Shown here: piece by piece, positions 8,442 to 17,370 of the stretch | Layout: each line of letters begins with the position of its first letter | Numbering within the stretch: position 1 is the stretch's first letter | DNA from: Campylobacteraceae bacterium | Lineage (GTDB): Bacteria; Campylobacterota; Campylobacteria; Campylobacterales; Campylobacteraceae | Length of the DNA: 32,722 nt | Reading direction: 5' to 3' | Assembly (NCBI GenBank): GCA_031257555.1 | Contig: JAIROK010000115.1 | Span: 1-32,722 of the forward strand | Made by a program: the position numbers and the translations under genes | Notes under the pieces: model-generated | Seen by the model: only the letters and a program-made list of their open reading frames with translations | Told to the model about the DNA's origin: nothing | Database searches by the model: none

Positions 8442-8470
8442 TATATAACACTTAATTTAAGCTTGTTCAA
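8442..8470 (-). promoter_or_regulatory. sigma70-type promoter of rplM-rpsI
   Basis: On the minus strand TTGAAC (8470-8465), a 17-base spacer and TATATA (8447-8442) fit the housekeeping consensus with ideal spacing. Transcription would start near 8435. Confidence 0.6.
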
Positions 8471-8496
8471 AGTAAAAATAGAGATTTTGATAGAAT

Positions 8497-11277
8497 TTAT
8501 CTTAAATCACGCAAATTAACTATAAAAGCTTCATTTTCATGCAAATAGCAAAGATACGCCTCAACTCTTTTTTTACAAATATCTTCAAGAGCATTTTTAT
8601 ACTCATTAACTTGATTTATATGAGTATCTTTCGTAAAAAATGAACTTTTATAATCAATAATTATATATTCTTCATCTTTTTCTATCAATATATCTATCTG
8701 CTTTCTTTTGCCATCATAGATGTAAGGCTGCTCTTTATAAAGAGTGCCGCCTTGAATGATATCTTGAAATTTCTCGCTTTTTATCAAATTTAAAATCCTG
8801 TTTTCTATAGATAAAAATGCCTTATCATCTAAAAGCTTCCCGTATCTATTTTTGGCACAAACAAGACTGTTTTCAAGTTCTCTTTCATTAAAATCATTCA
8901 TCATCTCCAATGTAAAATGCAATGCAAGTCCAAAATGTATATTTTCAAGAGTACCATGTATGCTCTCTTTTTCAACATTTACATTTTGTCTGCCAAATGC
9001 CAAAGCTTCATATTTTAACGTCTTTTGGACACTCTTTTGATATTTTTTTGAAGGAGTTATCTCGCCTATTTGAACCTGCTGTAGATTTAGTATTTCAAAA
9101 AATGATTTTTTTTCATTTTGTACTATGATAAGTCCATTTTTAGCACGTGTAAAAGCAACATAAAATTGGTTTAACGCATCCTCTTGATTTAGTTTTTGCT
9201 CTTTCTCTTTTACATTTTTATAATTTTTATCTACATGTTCTCTTTTGCTCATACAAACCATGATATCTTTTAGTGCAATATCCTCATAATCAAACAGCAA
9301 CAAGTCACCACCAAATCTTTCGCGCTGAATCCTGTCTGCTGCTATAACATATGCAAACTCAAGCCCTTTTGATTTATGCACAGTCAAAACTTTAACACCA
9401 TCATCATGTTCTATTGAAGATCTTTCGCTTATCATTTCACAAGAAAAAATCAAGCTTTCAATATCCTCGTACCTGCTCGCAATTTCCAAAAAATGTATAA
9501 CATCTGCATCTCTTCCGTCAAGTTTAAATTTTTCTATACATGAAACTGCAATGTGAAGCGGCTTATCATTTTTATCAAAACCCATATGACTTGGCAAAGT
9601 CTCATAATCTTCTCCTATCATTGCCACAAAATTACGTCCAAACATATCATTTTGCGTATTAAAATTTAATCTTTTTTGCTTCATTATGACTGAAAATTCA
9701 TTCCAAAACACTTTATCTTCAAAATAAATATACTTTAAAAATTCTATGACAGCTGCAACATTCGGCGAATCTTTTAAAAGTATCGTACTCTCTGTTTTTG
9801 TAGGAATATTTTGTTTTTTAAGAGCTTCTTCAACAGCCAAAACATCACTGTTAACGGCACATAAAATTGCTATTTCCTCTGCTTGAACACCCGTATCAAG
9901 CAACATTTGCACATTTTCGCATACACCAATAATAGCATTATCATATGTTGCAACTTTAGCAAAACCTCCCTCTTTTGTGACCTCTTGTATCTCATAATTT
10001 GTAATTTTATCTTTAAAAACTTCATTTACAAATTCCACAATAACTCTTTGGCTTCTATAGTTTTTTTTCAAAGAGTCAATTTGTATATCTAATTTTTTGA
10101 CTATATAATTAAAAAGCTCTTTAGCTCCGCCTCTAAAACGATAGATAGATTGCTTCGTATCACCCACATAAAAAAAACTTCTAAATTCTTTTGTCCCTAC
10201 CCCAGAGACTATTTCATGTATAATCGGCTCTAAAATCTTATATTGTACGATATTTGTATCTTGAAATTCATCTATAAGCAAATGTTCTATCGCCCCATCA
10301 AGTCTAAAATACAAAAAATCACTATCTATATGACGATACAAAAGTTCATAAACGGCATTTGTAACGTCATCAAACAAAAGCTCATTTGTCATTTTTGCAT
10401 TTTGAAATCTGGTATTTTTATAAATAGTAAAAAGAAAAAACAACTCTCCTTTTAAATAACGCTCCTTTTGTATATAAAACTCTTTTAATGCCTTTTTTAG
10501 CTTATCAAACATCTCATCAAGTTCAACTGTATAAATTTTTTTATATTCCCAGTAATTAAGACTGTCTTTTAGCCAAAAATTTTTCGCAATAAGTTTAGAT
10601 AAATTATCAGCATCAAAAGTTTTTATTGCATTTTCACTTGCATTTAAACTCTTTAATTTTAGCTTTATCTCATCTGCAATTTGAAGGATACTCTCTTCGC
10701 TTGGTATACTGATTCTATCAAATTTCCATTTGTCTATTTCACTATTTTTCTCATACATTAAAGATAAGAATTTAAAAAAATCTCTCAAGCTGTTTTGTCC
10801 TGATATCACAAAATGCAAAAGAGATTTATAGACATTAAATCTTTTTACGTTTTGCAAAAAAAGCTCTTGAAAACGTTCCGCATCATAAATAGAACCGCTG
10901 TTAAAATCCGGCATAAGTCCAAGATGCAAAGCAAATTTCCGTAAAACTTGCCCAAAAAATGAATCTATTGTAGAAATTTTAATATTTGCTTCGAGAAAAT
11001 GTGGCAATATTTTATTTTTTTTCTCTAAAATATCTTCTTTACTAAGCCCTAAAATAGCACTAAGCTCATCTAATTCAGCCTTGTGGTTTTCCAAATTTTG
11101 CAAAGTGTGGTAAACTCTGTGCTGCATCTCATTTGCCGCTTTTTTTGTAAACGTGAGAGCTAATATATTGGAAGCCTTAGCACTTTTTAGTAAAAGTGCG
11201 ATGTATCTTATGCTAAGCGCAAATGTTTTGCCGCTCCCAGCACTTGCATTTAGAGCTAAACAATTGATAAATTTCAT
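8497..11277 (-). CDS. addA: AddA/RecB-like helicase-nuclease
   Basis: About 926 residues. A UvrD/RecB superfamily 1A helicase fused to a C-terminal PD-(D/E)XK nuclease. Seen in order: Walker A NASAGSGKT (residues 10-18), motif Ia LTFTKKAANEM, motif II LLIDEFQDTN, motif III VGDTKQSIYRFRGG, motif IV KKNYRSQ, motif V LTVHKSKGLEFAYV, motif VI YVAFTRAKNG, and the nuclease motif QIDILI...YIIIDYKSS near the C-terminus. With AddB it processes double-strand ends for RecA loading. Length fits the short AddA of Campylobacterota. The start was set at ATG 11277, whose ATGA overlaps the addB stop and which has GGGAG eight bases upstream; an in-frame TTG at 11292 is less likely. Confidence 0.92.
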   Translation of the reverse strand: MKFINCLALNASAGSGKTFALSIRYIALLLKSAKASNILALTFTKKAANEMQHRVYHTLQNLENHKAELDELSAILGLSKEDILEKKNKILPHFLEANIKISTIDSFFGQVLRKFALHLGLMPDFNSGSIYDAERFQELFLQNVKRFNVYKSLLHFVISGQNSLRDFFKFLSLMYEKNSEIDKWKFDRISIPSEESILQIADEIKLKLKSLNASENAIKTFDADNLSKLIAKNFWLKDSLNYWEYKKIYTVELDEMFDKLKKALKEFYIQKERYLKGELFFLFTIYKNTRFQNAKMTNELLFDDVTNAVYELLYRHIDSDFLYFRLDGAIEHLLIDEFQDTNIVQYKILEPIIHEIVSGVGTKEFRSFFYVGDTKQSIYRFRGGAKELFNYIVKKLDIQIDSLKKNYRSQRVIVEFVNEVFKDKITNYEIQEVTKEGGFAKVATYDNAIIGVCENVQMLLDTGVQAEEIAILCAVNSDVLAVEEALKKQNIPTKTESTILLKDSPNVAAVIEFLKYIYFEDKVFWNEFSVIMKQKRLNFNTQNDMFGRNFVAMIGEDYETLPSHMGFDKNDKPLHIAVSCIEKFKLDGRDADVIHFLEIASRYEDIESLIFSCEMISERSSIEHDDGVKVLTVHKSKGLEFAYVIAADRIQRERFGGDLLLFDYEDIALKDIMVCMSKREHVDKNYKNVKEKEQKLNQEDALNQFYVAFTRAKNGLIIVQNEKKSFFEILNLQQVQIGEITPSKKYQKSVQKTLKYEALAFGRQNVNVEKESIHGTLENIHFGLALHFTLEMMNDFNERELENSLVCAKNRYGKLLDDKAFLSIENRILNLIKSEKFQDIIQGGTLYKEQPYIYDGKRKQIDILIEKDEEYIIIDYKSSFFTKDTHINQVNEYKNALEDICKKRVEAYLCYLHENEAFIVNLRDLR

Positions 11278-13601
11278 GCATAACTCCCGCAAAATTTATT
11301 AAATTGACATTTACGGCATATCTTTTTATCTTCAGTTTCATCAAATACAAATGTGCTGTTTTGCTTTAAAAAATGTAAATGTTTTAAAAGTATCTCTTTT
11401 CTTTCGTTAAAGTATCCACTTTCTACTATTTGAGCTTCATTCAAATCATAAAAAGCAGCTCTTGTGTTGCCTAAATCCTCGCATAAAAGCGAATAAAATT
11501 CTAATTGAAAATCATTTGACTCCAAAGCTTTTTTCTCACTTGCATCTATGGAAATTCTACCCGTTTTATAATCCAAAAGCAGATATTCATCGCCTTTTTT
11601 ATCTACTCTATCTACGATACCTGTTAAATTAAAACCTTCAATTTGACGATTTTCATTTTTTTCCAGTGCAAAAATCTCCCAACCTTCTTCAAACCTTTGT
11701 GTCTCAAGAATAAAAAATTTCTCCAATCTCAAAAGCCAAATATCGCTCTCAATCTCCCAAAGTGCACTTTTTACTCTTTTCGCATCAATTAATTCTTTAG
11801 CTCTTTTTTTAAACTCTGCAAGCAAAAAGGGCGGTTTTTGAAAAAGCTCTTTTAATACTTCATGCACAAGCATTCCCATAACTCTTGCATCACACGCAGT
11901 AGTCGGCATAAAAGCCTCTTTGTAGCCTTTTATATATTTCAAATAATATTTTTTAGGACACTCCAAATAAGTTTTAAGTTTGCTTGAAGACAGCGGTTGG
12001 GCAAAAAAATCGTACTCACAAACAAAACTTTTCTTTTCTCTTTTTTTAGTATGATTTTCTCTAAATAAAATTGCTTTGTATGACTCTTCGGATATATCTT
12101 CATCAATAACGTGTAAATTTTTTAAAAAACGTGAGGGGAGTTTTTCTTCGTTTTCCACACAGCTTATAGCAACTATCTTGGCATTATTGATAAGTCTATC
12201 ATAAAAAAACCGCTGCAAATTTTCCCTGTCTTCCGTAGTTGGAAGATTTGACCTTGAACGTACCAACGAAGAGATAAACATATCTTTACTGCTTCTTTTA
12301 GGTACAATATCATCATTAAAATCCACGATAATCACACCGTCATATTTTACTCCGCGACTTTCAAGCACGCCTATAACAGTTATTTTGCCGCCCCTATTAT
12401 CATCTATACTTTTTTTCTCGACTCTTTTTAAAAATAGTGTTGCGGCTTGCTCAAAGTTTAACTCAATACTGTCTTGCAAAAATTTTTCAAACAAAAAAAG
12501 TTCATTTTCTATAATCTCTCTCTCTTCTGTAAAATCATCTTCACGAATAAAACTTTTTAAGATTGAGATGATATCATTGATATCTGTTTTTTTATGCAAA
12601 TCAAAATAACTCTTTTCATCAAGTCCAAATCTAAAAAGCCTAAAAGAGTGCTCTAACTTATCCTCTTTCATGTATTTTAAAACAGCCTGTAATCTTTGAC
12701 AAAATCCAAGATATTTCATCTCAAAACCCATTGCAAAATTAAGATTATTGAGCTTATCAACTTCTTTTAAAATATGAGCGAAACTTTCATCAGGCAAAAC
12801 AACAGCTATATTTTCAGGTAAAATACCGCTTTTTACAAACTCTTCTATTTTTCCAAATACAAAAGGTGCTTGTAAAACACGTAAAGAAAAAGATTTATAA
12901 AAAACTGTTACATTGGATAAATAAAGATTATCACTTTTTATCACTTTTTTTTCATTCAAATCACACTCTATTAAAGTACCAAGAGTTGTATCTATCCCCT
13001 CTTCTTTCAACCATTGTGCCGTTTTTTTATTGTATAAAGATACAGGTGTTACAATCTCTAATTTGCAATACTTTTTTATATTTTTTAAAAGCCTTATTTC
13101 AAAACGGCTTAAATAACCCTCAAGATGAATTCTTATCCTTTTCAAAGAGGAAATATAAGGGATATTTAATTTGGCAATTTTAGGTAGGGTTATCTTGTCA
13201 AACATACCTTTTTGTTCAAGCAATATACTGTATCTCTCCAAAAGTTCTTTTAATATTGTTATATGTTCGCTAAATTCAGCATAAGTATCGCTCAAATCAA
13301 GTTCATCTATCTTAACCTCTTCGTTTGCAAGTTCTTCAAAAAAGCGGAAAATATAGTTTGAATTTTGCAAAAAAGCCATAAACTCTTTTGGGATATGAAG
13401 TTTTTCAAAATTTGAAAACACTGAAGCTTCACGCATCAAAAGCGCTCTTGTATCATCGTCTGCTTGTATGGCATTTGGCACAATCCATGCCTTTGATTCA
13501 AGTTCTGCTATAGTGATAGCTTTTGTTAAAAGTTGATTGTTGTTAGAAAATGATTCGTAAAAATCTCTAACTTGTCTTGCAGTATAAAAAACCTCTATCA
13601 T
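11274..13601 (-). CDS. addB: AddB-like PD-(D/E)XK nuclease with iron-sulfur cluster
   Basis: 775 residues. The N-terminal two thirds resemble an inactivated UvrD-type helicase without a Walker A lysine motif, as in AddB. The C-terminal third is a RecB-type nuclease: SSSKLKTYLECPKKYYLKYIKG opens it, and GIVDRVDK...YLLLDYKTGRI supplies the catalytic Asp and Asp-x-Lys. The final CRKCQFNKFC is Cys-X2-Cys-X5-Cys. Together with the Cys of LECPKK it gives the four ligands of the structural [4Fe-4S] cluster known in AddB nucleases. Partner of AddA, which it overlaps by four bases. Divergent from Firmicutes AddB in length, as expected for this phylum. The upstream 530 bases hold no gene, so the pair may have its own promoter there. 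Confidence 0.88.
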   Translation of the reverse strand: MIEVFYTARQVRDFYESFSNNNQLLTKAITIAELESKAWIVPNAIQADDDTRALLMREASVFSNFEKLHIPKEFMAFLQNSNYIFRFFEELANEEVKIDELDLSDTYAEFSEHITILKELLERYSILLEQKGMFDKITLPKIAKLNIPYISSLKRIRIHLEGYLSRFEIRLLKNIKKYCKLEIVTPVSLYNKKTAQWLKEEGIDTTLGTLIECDLNEKKVIKSDNLYLSNVTVFYKSFSLRVLQAPFVFGKIEEFVKSGILPENIAVVLPDESFAHILKEVDKLNNLNFAMGFEMKYLGFCQRLQAVLKYMKEDKLEHSFRLFRFGLDEKSYFDLHKKTDINDIISILKSFIREDDFTEEREIIENELFLFEKFLQDSIELNFEQAATLFLKRVEKKSIDDNRGGKITVIGVLESRGVKYDGVIIVDFNDDIVPKRSSKDMFISSLVRSRSNLPTTEDRENLQRFFYDRLINNAKIVAISCVENEEKLPSRFLKNLHVIDEDISEESYKAILFRENHTKKREKKSFVCEYDFFAQPLSSSKLKTYLECPKKYYLKYIKGYKEAFMPTTACDARVMGMLVHEVLKELFQKPPFLLAEFKKRAKELIDAKRVKSALWEIESDIWLLRLEKFFILETQRFEEGWEIFALEKNENRQIEGFNLTGIVDRVDKKGDEYLLLDYKTGRISIDASEKKALESNDFQLEFYSLLCEDLGNTRAAFYDLNEAQIVESGYFNERKEILLKHLHFLKQNSTFVFDETEDKKICRKCQFNKFCGSYA

Positions 13602-14133
13602 AAACTCTGCTTTTAATTTATTAGAAGATATTTTAACTGCTTATATTTGTTTTAGGCTTAAAATAGTTTCTCGTAAAAAACAAATTTCATTTGTAATTTT
13701 TAAACTGCATCAATATTATATTTTAACCTGTTGCTTATTTAAAATTATCATCACAAATCTAAAATATCATCAGTTATTTTAAAATTAACCTTAAATATTA
13801 ATTTATTAATATTTTATATTAATAAATTAATATTTTTATTTTCCGCATTTATACCAAAAAATTGAGAAGTTTAATGCATAATGTAACTAATAAAATAAAT
13901 CCGATTAATTGAGTAATTAAAATTAAAATAGATACCAACACCAAATTAAAAATATAATGATTTTTTCATCGTTATAATTACTAATTGCACTAATAACTAC
14001 AATGGTTGATACGCCAATAATGCACTTATGGTCAATACAGTAATCAAAATAGGCGTATCTATTTTAAAATTTTAAACTAATAAATTCATAGCTTATTGCC
14101 ATCTTTGAGATTCTCAAATCGCTCACTTAGATA
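13602..14133. other. 532-base AT-rich gap without an intact gene
   Basis: No convincing coding frame. It holds the 43-base AT-only palindrome at 13793-13835 and a separated inverted repeat GATACGCC (14008-14015) / GGCGTATC (14052-14059). It must also contain the promoter for addB-addA and the end of the cco transcript, neither of which I can place with confidence. Confidence 0.6.
13793..13835. repeat. perfect 20-bp AT-only inverted repeat
   Basis: Two 20-base arms (13793-13812 and 13816-13835) are exact reverse complements around TTT. All bases are A or T. It could extrude as a cruciform, act as a weak bidirectional terminator between fixH and addB, or be a protein-bound site. Confidence 0.7.
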
Positions 14134-14637
14134 TTACTCGTGCGTAGTATTTGCCTCATATGTAAAAAATCCGACATCTTCGCCAATTGTTATTTTAGCT
14201 TGAAACTGCCATCGTCCGACTTTTTCTATGGCAATAGGAGTAAAAAACCATCTGCATTTTTCAACATTGGATATTGTGAGATTCTGATTGTATTTATTCG
14301 TTTCAGGTCTTGTTAAAAGCATCTTAATATCAGCATTAAAATCGCATTTACCCTGCTCTTTATCATTTATGACAACTCTTACTTTGTTGTCTCCTAAATG
14401 CAAGATATTGTTGTCAATTTCGAAAAAAGTTGTATATTTTCTTTCAAAATTTTCTTGTGCGGCTTTTATCTTATCATAATTTTTATCTACCTCTTGATAG
14501 CTTTGCAAATAAAAAGTATCCATTTCAACAGGATTTTTTAAAGCCTCTACGATAGTATAAACACATGCTAAAACTATTAATCCCAAACTAATAAGAATTG
14601 CATGCGGCCAGTAATTTTTATTTTTTCTTTTTGACAT
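14134..14637 (-). CDS. FixH/CcoH-family cbb3 oxidase assembly protein
   Basis: 167 residues. A basic N-terminus (SKRKNKNYWPHAI) is followed by one membrane helix (about residues 12-32), then the conserved PVEMDTFYLQSYQEVDKNYD segment and a periplasmic immunoglobulin-like domain. This is the FixH pattern, with the typical substrate-side motif of an aromatic plus DxNY. FixH/CcoH stabilises CcoN-containing subcomplexes and is linked to copper delivery for cbb3 oxidase. It is the last gene of the cco block and overlaps the preceding gene by 20 bases, so translation is coupled. Assignment rests on pattern plus neighbourhood; I rate it likely. Confidence 0.75.
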   Translation of the reverse strand: MSKRKNKNYWPHAILISLGLIVLACVYTIVEALKNPVEMDTFYLQSYQEVDKNYDKIKAAQENFERKYTTFFEIDNNILHLGDNKVRVVINDKEQGKCDFNADIKMLLTRPETNKYNQNLTISNVEKCRWFFTPIAIEKVGRWQFQAKITIGEDVGFFTYEANTTHE

Positions 14638-15247
14638 AGTAATATTTTATCCTTGTGTATATATAAACAAAAAGAGCTACTGCAAACATAGTATAAACTA
14701 TCGCTCTTACATAATACAGTGTATCTTTATTGCCATTACCCAAAGCACTTTCAAGCTTTAGATTATCACTTTCTGCGATTTGCTCAACAATATCAGCATA
14801 ACCATTTAATGTAGCAGCCGAAAAACTATCCAAATCTTTTTTGATAGTTAAAATCGGTTTTATAGTCCCGTAGTATGGGATAGGACTTAATATTTGCTCT
14901 TTGTTGAATTTTTTCCCTATGGCTTCATCTGAACTAATGATATCTATAATTTTGTCTTCTGAAACCATTATCAAAAGCACATATGGAGTTTTTATCTCTT
15001 TTGCAAGTATATCGATATAATCTTTGATGGAAGTATCACCTATACTCTCACTTAGCGATACATATACACTTATACCGTCTTTTTCAAAGAGCTCTTTGCC
15101 CATTTCATTTATTTTTTTAACAACCCTTTGCCCTATGATGTCATTTTCATTATTGAGAACATAATTCTCGGCTTGCAATAAAAACGGAATAAAAAAAAGA
15201 AAAGCAGCCGTTAAAAAACGACTGCTTTTAAAAAAACCACCTATCAT
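14618..15247 (-). CDS. membrane-anchored TPM-like protein of the cco operon
   Basis: 209 residues. It has a signal peptide or N-terminal helix (residues 10-26), a periplasmic alpha/beta domain of about 130 residues, and one C-terminal membrane helix (about 180-200) with a basic tail. The domain, with VKKINEMGKELFEKDGISVYV, PYVLLIMVSEDKIIDIISSD and a putative acidic cluster, is reminiscent of the TPM/Psb32 fold (SIGDTSIKDYIDIL resembles the helix after the second strand), but this is pattern recognition only. Its ATG overlaps the stop of the 33-codon gene upstream (ATGA) and its end overlaps the fixH-like start. A role in oxidase assembly or membrane quality control is inferred purely from the operon. 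Confidence 0.6.
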   Translation of the reverse strand: MIGGFFKSSRFLTAAFLFFIPFLLQAENYVLNNENDIIGQRVVKKINEMGKELFEKDGISVYVSLSESIGDTSIKDYIDILAKEIKTPYVLLIMVSEDKIIDIISSDEAIGKKFNKEQILSPIPYYGTIKPILTIKKDLDSFSAATLNGYADIVEQIAESDNLKLESALGNGNKDTLYYVRAIVYTMFAVALFVYIYTRIKYYYVKKKK

Positions 15248-15345
15248 ACAATGACTAAATGATTTGGAGTTAAGACAGAGTAAGCCATCAAAACAGCAAT
15301 TGCTATAAGCACCAATACTATTAAAGCACTAACTAATTTTTCCAT
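15244..15345 (-). CDS. 33-residue single-helix membrane protein in the cco operon
   Basis: A small gene that length cutoffs easily miss. GGAG sits nine bases before ATG 15345, inside the end of the DUF4006 gene, and the TGA stop overlaps the next ATG (ATGA at 15247-15244). The product begins MEKLVSALIVLVLIAIAVLM and ends in a short polar then hydrophobic tail (SVLTPNHLVIV), so it is almost entirely one membrane helix. Tight packing on both sides, two bases from the previous stop, argues that it is real. Small single-helix subunits or assembly factors (CcoM, CcoS, CcoQ) accompany cbb3 oxidases elsewhere; this one has no recognisable sequence match to them, so its role is inferred from position. 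Confidence 0.7.
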   Translation of the reverse strand: MEKLVSALIVLVLIAIAVLMAYSVLTPNHLVIV

Positions 15346-15347
15346 GC

Positions 15348-15563
15348 TTATTCTCCTTTAACAACTCTTAGATTTGCATTGTTAACATCAATAGCTTTGA
15401 TGCTTTGCGAATCCGTAATTACATAAGGTTTATCCGCAACACTTTGTTGTGCCAATATACCAAAATATGTCAATACTGCCAAGATTGAAAGCAACAGAAC
15501 AGTAGCTATTAACATACCTGTAATTCCATGAATGTGAAAAATATGTCTGCTTGTATTTTCCAT
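15348..15563 (-). CDS. DUF4006 family protein
   Basis: 71 residues. A short His-containing N-terminus (HIFHIHGITGM) leads into one membrane helix (about residues 17-38) and a periplasmic tail rich in N and V ending NANLRVVKGE. This is the DUF4006 family, found in Campylobacterota just behind ccoP. It lies 11 bases after ccoP with AAGGAGAGAG as ribosome site. Function undetermined; co-occurrence suggests a small accessory or assembly protein of the oxidase. Confidence 0.85.
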   Translation of the reverse strand: MENTSRHIFHIHGITGMLIATVLLLSILAVLTYFGILAQQSVADKPYVITDSQSIKAIDVNNANLRVVKGE

Positions 15564-15574
15564 TGTCTCTCTCC

Positions 15575-16444
15575 TTAACGACGTAGTGAAAGCACATAAG
15601 TGCCCACTGCTGTTTTTTGAATTTCTGTTAAACGACCGTCATCAAATGAAGGCATACTTCCTATAAAGCCATTCTTGCCTCTATTTAATACATCTACTAC
15701 AAATTCAGGTTTGCCATATTTGGTCAAATCAGGAGCGCCACTTCCGGTTCCATCTTCGCCATGGCAAGCAGAACATACTATCCATGCTTCTGCTTCATAT
15801 TCTTTTGTAGCTTCATCTGCTGCAACTACCTCTTTGGTTTTTGCCAGATATTTAACAAGATACTCTTTTGCCAACTCTATATCGCTCTCATTTTCAATCA
15901 AACCATCAAGTTTAGGCAACATTTCAATAAGATCATAGCCCAAACCTTTAGAGCCATGCAATACGGAACTAACTATAGAAGCTTCTGTTCCCCATTTAGT
16001 TAAATCAGCTGCTATTTTGCCGTCCAATCCATCGCCTGTCAATCCATGACACGGAGCACATTGTACTAAAAAGATGCTCTCACCCATATTTTTCAAAGTA
16101 GCTTCATCTGCATTTTGCCACTTTTGTTCAAACTTGGCATTGTGTTCTGCTACCTCTTCATTGTATTCTCCGATTTGCGAATATGCATTTAACGGATAAC
16201 CTGCAAACATGTACCAGATAGCCCAAATACCAAGACCTAAGAAAGAGATAGCCCACCCTAGAGGAAGCGGGTTTTTATACTCTTTAATGCCATCCCAAGC
16301 TCCATCAGATAACTCGCTGCTGCTCTTACTGCCTGCAATATTTTTAAAATATATTGCAATCGCAATAAAAGTTATAATCAGTGTCGCTGCAGCGCCTGCA
16401 AGCGCAAGTTCATTGATATTGCTAAAACCAAAAAGATCGCTCAT
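15575..16444 (-). CDS. ccoP: cbb3-type cytochrome c oxidase subunit III (diheme)
   Basis: 289 residues. It has an N-terminal helix (about 12-32), a second one (about 62-82, PLGWAISFLGLGIWAIWYM), then two cytochrome c domains. Heme-binding motifs are CAPCH and CSACH, each followed by a glycine-rich turn; the axial Met ligands are probably in IEMLPKL and GSMPSFDDGRL. It passes electrons from soluble cytochrome c toward CcoO and CcoN at the outer face of the inner membrane. It starts inside the end of ccoQ (four-base ATGA overlap) and precedes the DUF4006 gene. Typical length and domain order. Confidence 0.97.
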   Translation of the reverse strand: MSDLFGFSNINELALAGAAATLIITFIAIAIYFKNIAGSKSSSELSDGAWDGIKEYKNPLPLGWAISFLGLGIWAIWYMFAGYPLNAYSQIGEYNEEVAEHNAKFEQKWQNADEATLKNMGESIFLVQCAPCHGLTGDGLDGKIAADLTKWGTEASIVSSVLHGSKGLGYDLIEMLPKLDGLIENESDIELAKEYLVKYLAKTKEVVAADEATKEYEAEAWIVCSACHGEDGTGSGAPDLTKYGKPEFVVDVLNRGKNGFIGSMPSFDDGRLTEIQKTAVGTYVLSLRR

Positions 16445-16683
16445 TTTGCTCCCCTTTGTTGTTCAATTTTGCTTTTTTTGATAGGCATAGGTTCAATAGG
16501 CTTGTTATAGACTTCATCTTCCAAAGCTATCTTGCCATATTTTTCATAATTTCTTCTTCCTGTTTTTTCAGACCTGTATAGGTGAAAATAGTACCAATAA
16601 AGCACTGTTACTAAAAAAACTATCAAGAAATAATAGCCATACGCTTGATACTTAATTAACATACCCATTATGTCCATGCTCAT
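16441..16683 (-). CDS. ccoQ: cbb3-type cytochrome c oxidase small subunit CcoQ
   Basis: 80 residues with one membrane helix (about 15-35), ending in the aromatic cluster LYWYYFHLYRSEKTGRRNYEK, followed by a hydrophilic tail. This is the small, non-redox subunit that stabilises the complex. Position between ccoO and ccoP is diagnostic, giving the order N-O-Q-P. ATG 16683 has AAGG seven bases upstream; a second ATG two codons later is possible. Sequence conservation in this subunit is low, so the call rests on size, helix and context. Confidence 0.92.
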   Translation of the reverse strand: MSMDIMGMLIKYQAYGYYFLIVFLVTVLYWYYFHLYRSEKTGRRNYEKYGKIALEDEVYNKPIEPMPIKKSKIEQQRGAK

Positions 16684-16692
16684 ATCACACCT

Positions 16693-17358
16693 TTACTTTA
16701 GACTGTTTAAATAAGCAATTAGAGCAACAATTTCCAAAATTTCACCTTTAGCAAAGGCATCTTTGACATCTTGTCCTCTTATGCTATCAACAATTACTTT
16801 AGCTTCTTGTTCTGCTTGTGCTTTTGCATCTTCCCAAGTACCTAACTCCGGAAAGCCCTCTTTGTCATAAGGGGTATTGAATACTGTTTTGACAGTATAA
16901 GCTTCTGCATAAGCAGTCTCTAAATCAGCAACTTTATTGTATAAGTGTTTATAAGCAGGCATTATCGAACCTTGTACATATGCGGACGGATCCCTCATAT
17001 GATCATCATGCCAATCCGAAGATCTTGAATTGCCGACTCTCATCAAATCAGGACCGGTTCTTTTTGAACCCCATAAGAAAGGTCTGTCATAAGCATACTC
17101 ACCACTCAATGAATACTTACCGTATCTGTCTGTTTCAGATTTAAACGGTCGTATCATTTGCGAATGACATCCGTTGCAGTTTTCTTTGATGTAAATATTT
17201 TTACCTGCAAGTTCAAGTACCGTATAAGGTTTTGTACCTTCTACCGGACGGGCATTTTCAACAAAACTTGGGAGTATCTCCACAATACCCGCATACGCGA
17301 TAACAACAAATACAACTACTGCAAAAAAGAAAGGATTTTTTTCTAACCAACTAAACAT
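16693..17358 (-). CDS. ccoO: cbb3-type cytochrome c oxidase subunit II (monoheme)
   Basis: 221 residues. One N-terminal membrane anchor (about 9-29), then a periplasmic cytochrome c domain. The heme motif is NCNGCHSQMIRPF near residue 60, followed by the family signature KRTGPDLMRVG and the axial Met in GSIMPAYKHL. It receives electrons from CcoP and gives them to the low-spin heme of CcoN. Strong ribosome site (AAAGGAGG). It lies 12 bases after ccoN and 9 before ccoQ. No anomalies. Confidence 0.97.
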   Translation of the reverse strand: MFSWLEKNPFFFAVVVFVVIAYAGIVEILPSFVENARPVEGTKPYTVLELAGKNIYIKENCNGCHSQMIRPFKSETDRYGKYSLSGEYAYDRPFLWGSKRTGPDLMRVGNSRSSDWHDDHMRDPSAYVQGSIMPAYKHLYNKVADLETAYAEAYTVKTVFNTPYDKEGFPELGTWEDAKAQAEQEAKVIVDSIRGQDVKDAFAKGEILEIVALIAYLNSLK

Positions 17359-17370
17359 TACCGCCTCCTT

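Noticed and set aside
13978-14043. Possible acyltransferase-3 (OafA) remnant, peptide DTPIMHLWSIQ
   Set aside because: The match to the P-L-L-H-x-W-S-L motif spans only about ten residues and stops interrupt the frame on both sides; probably chance.
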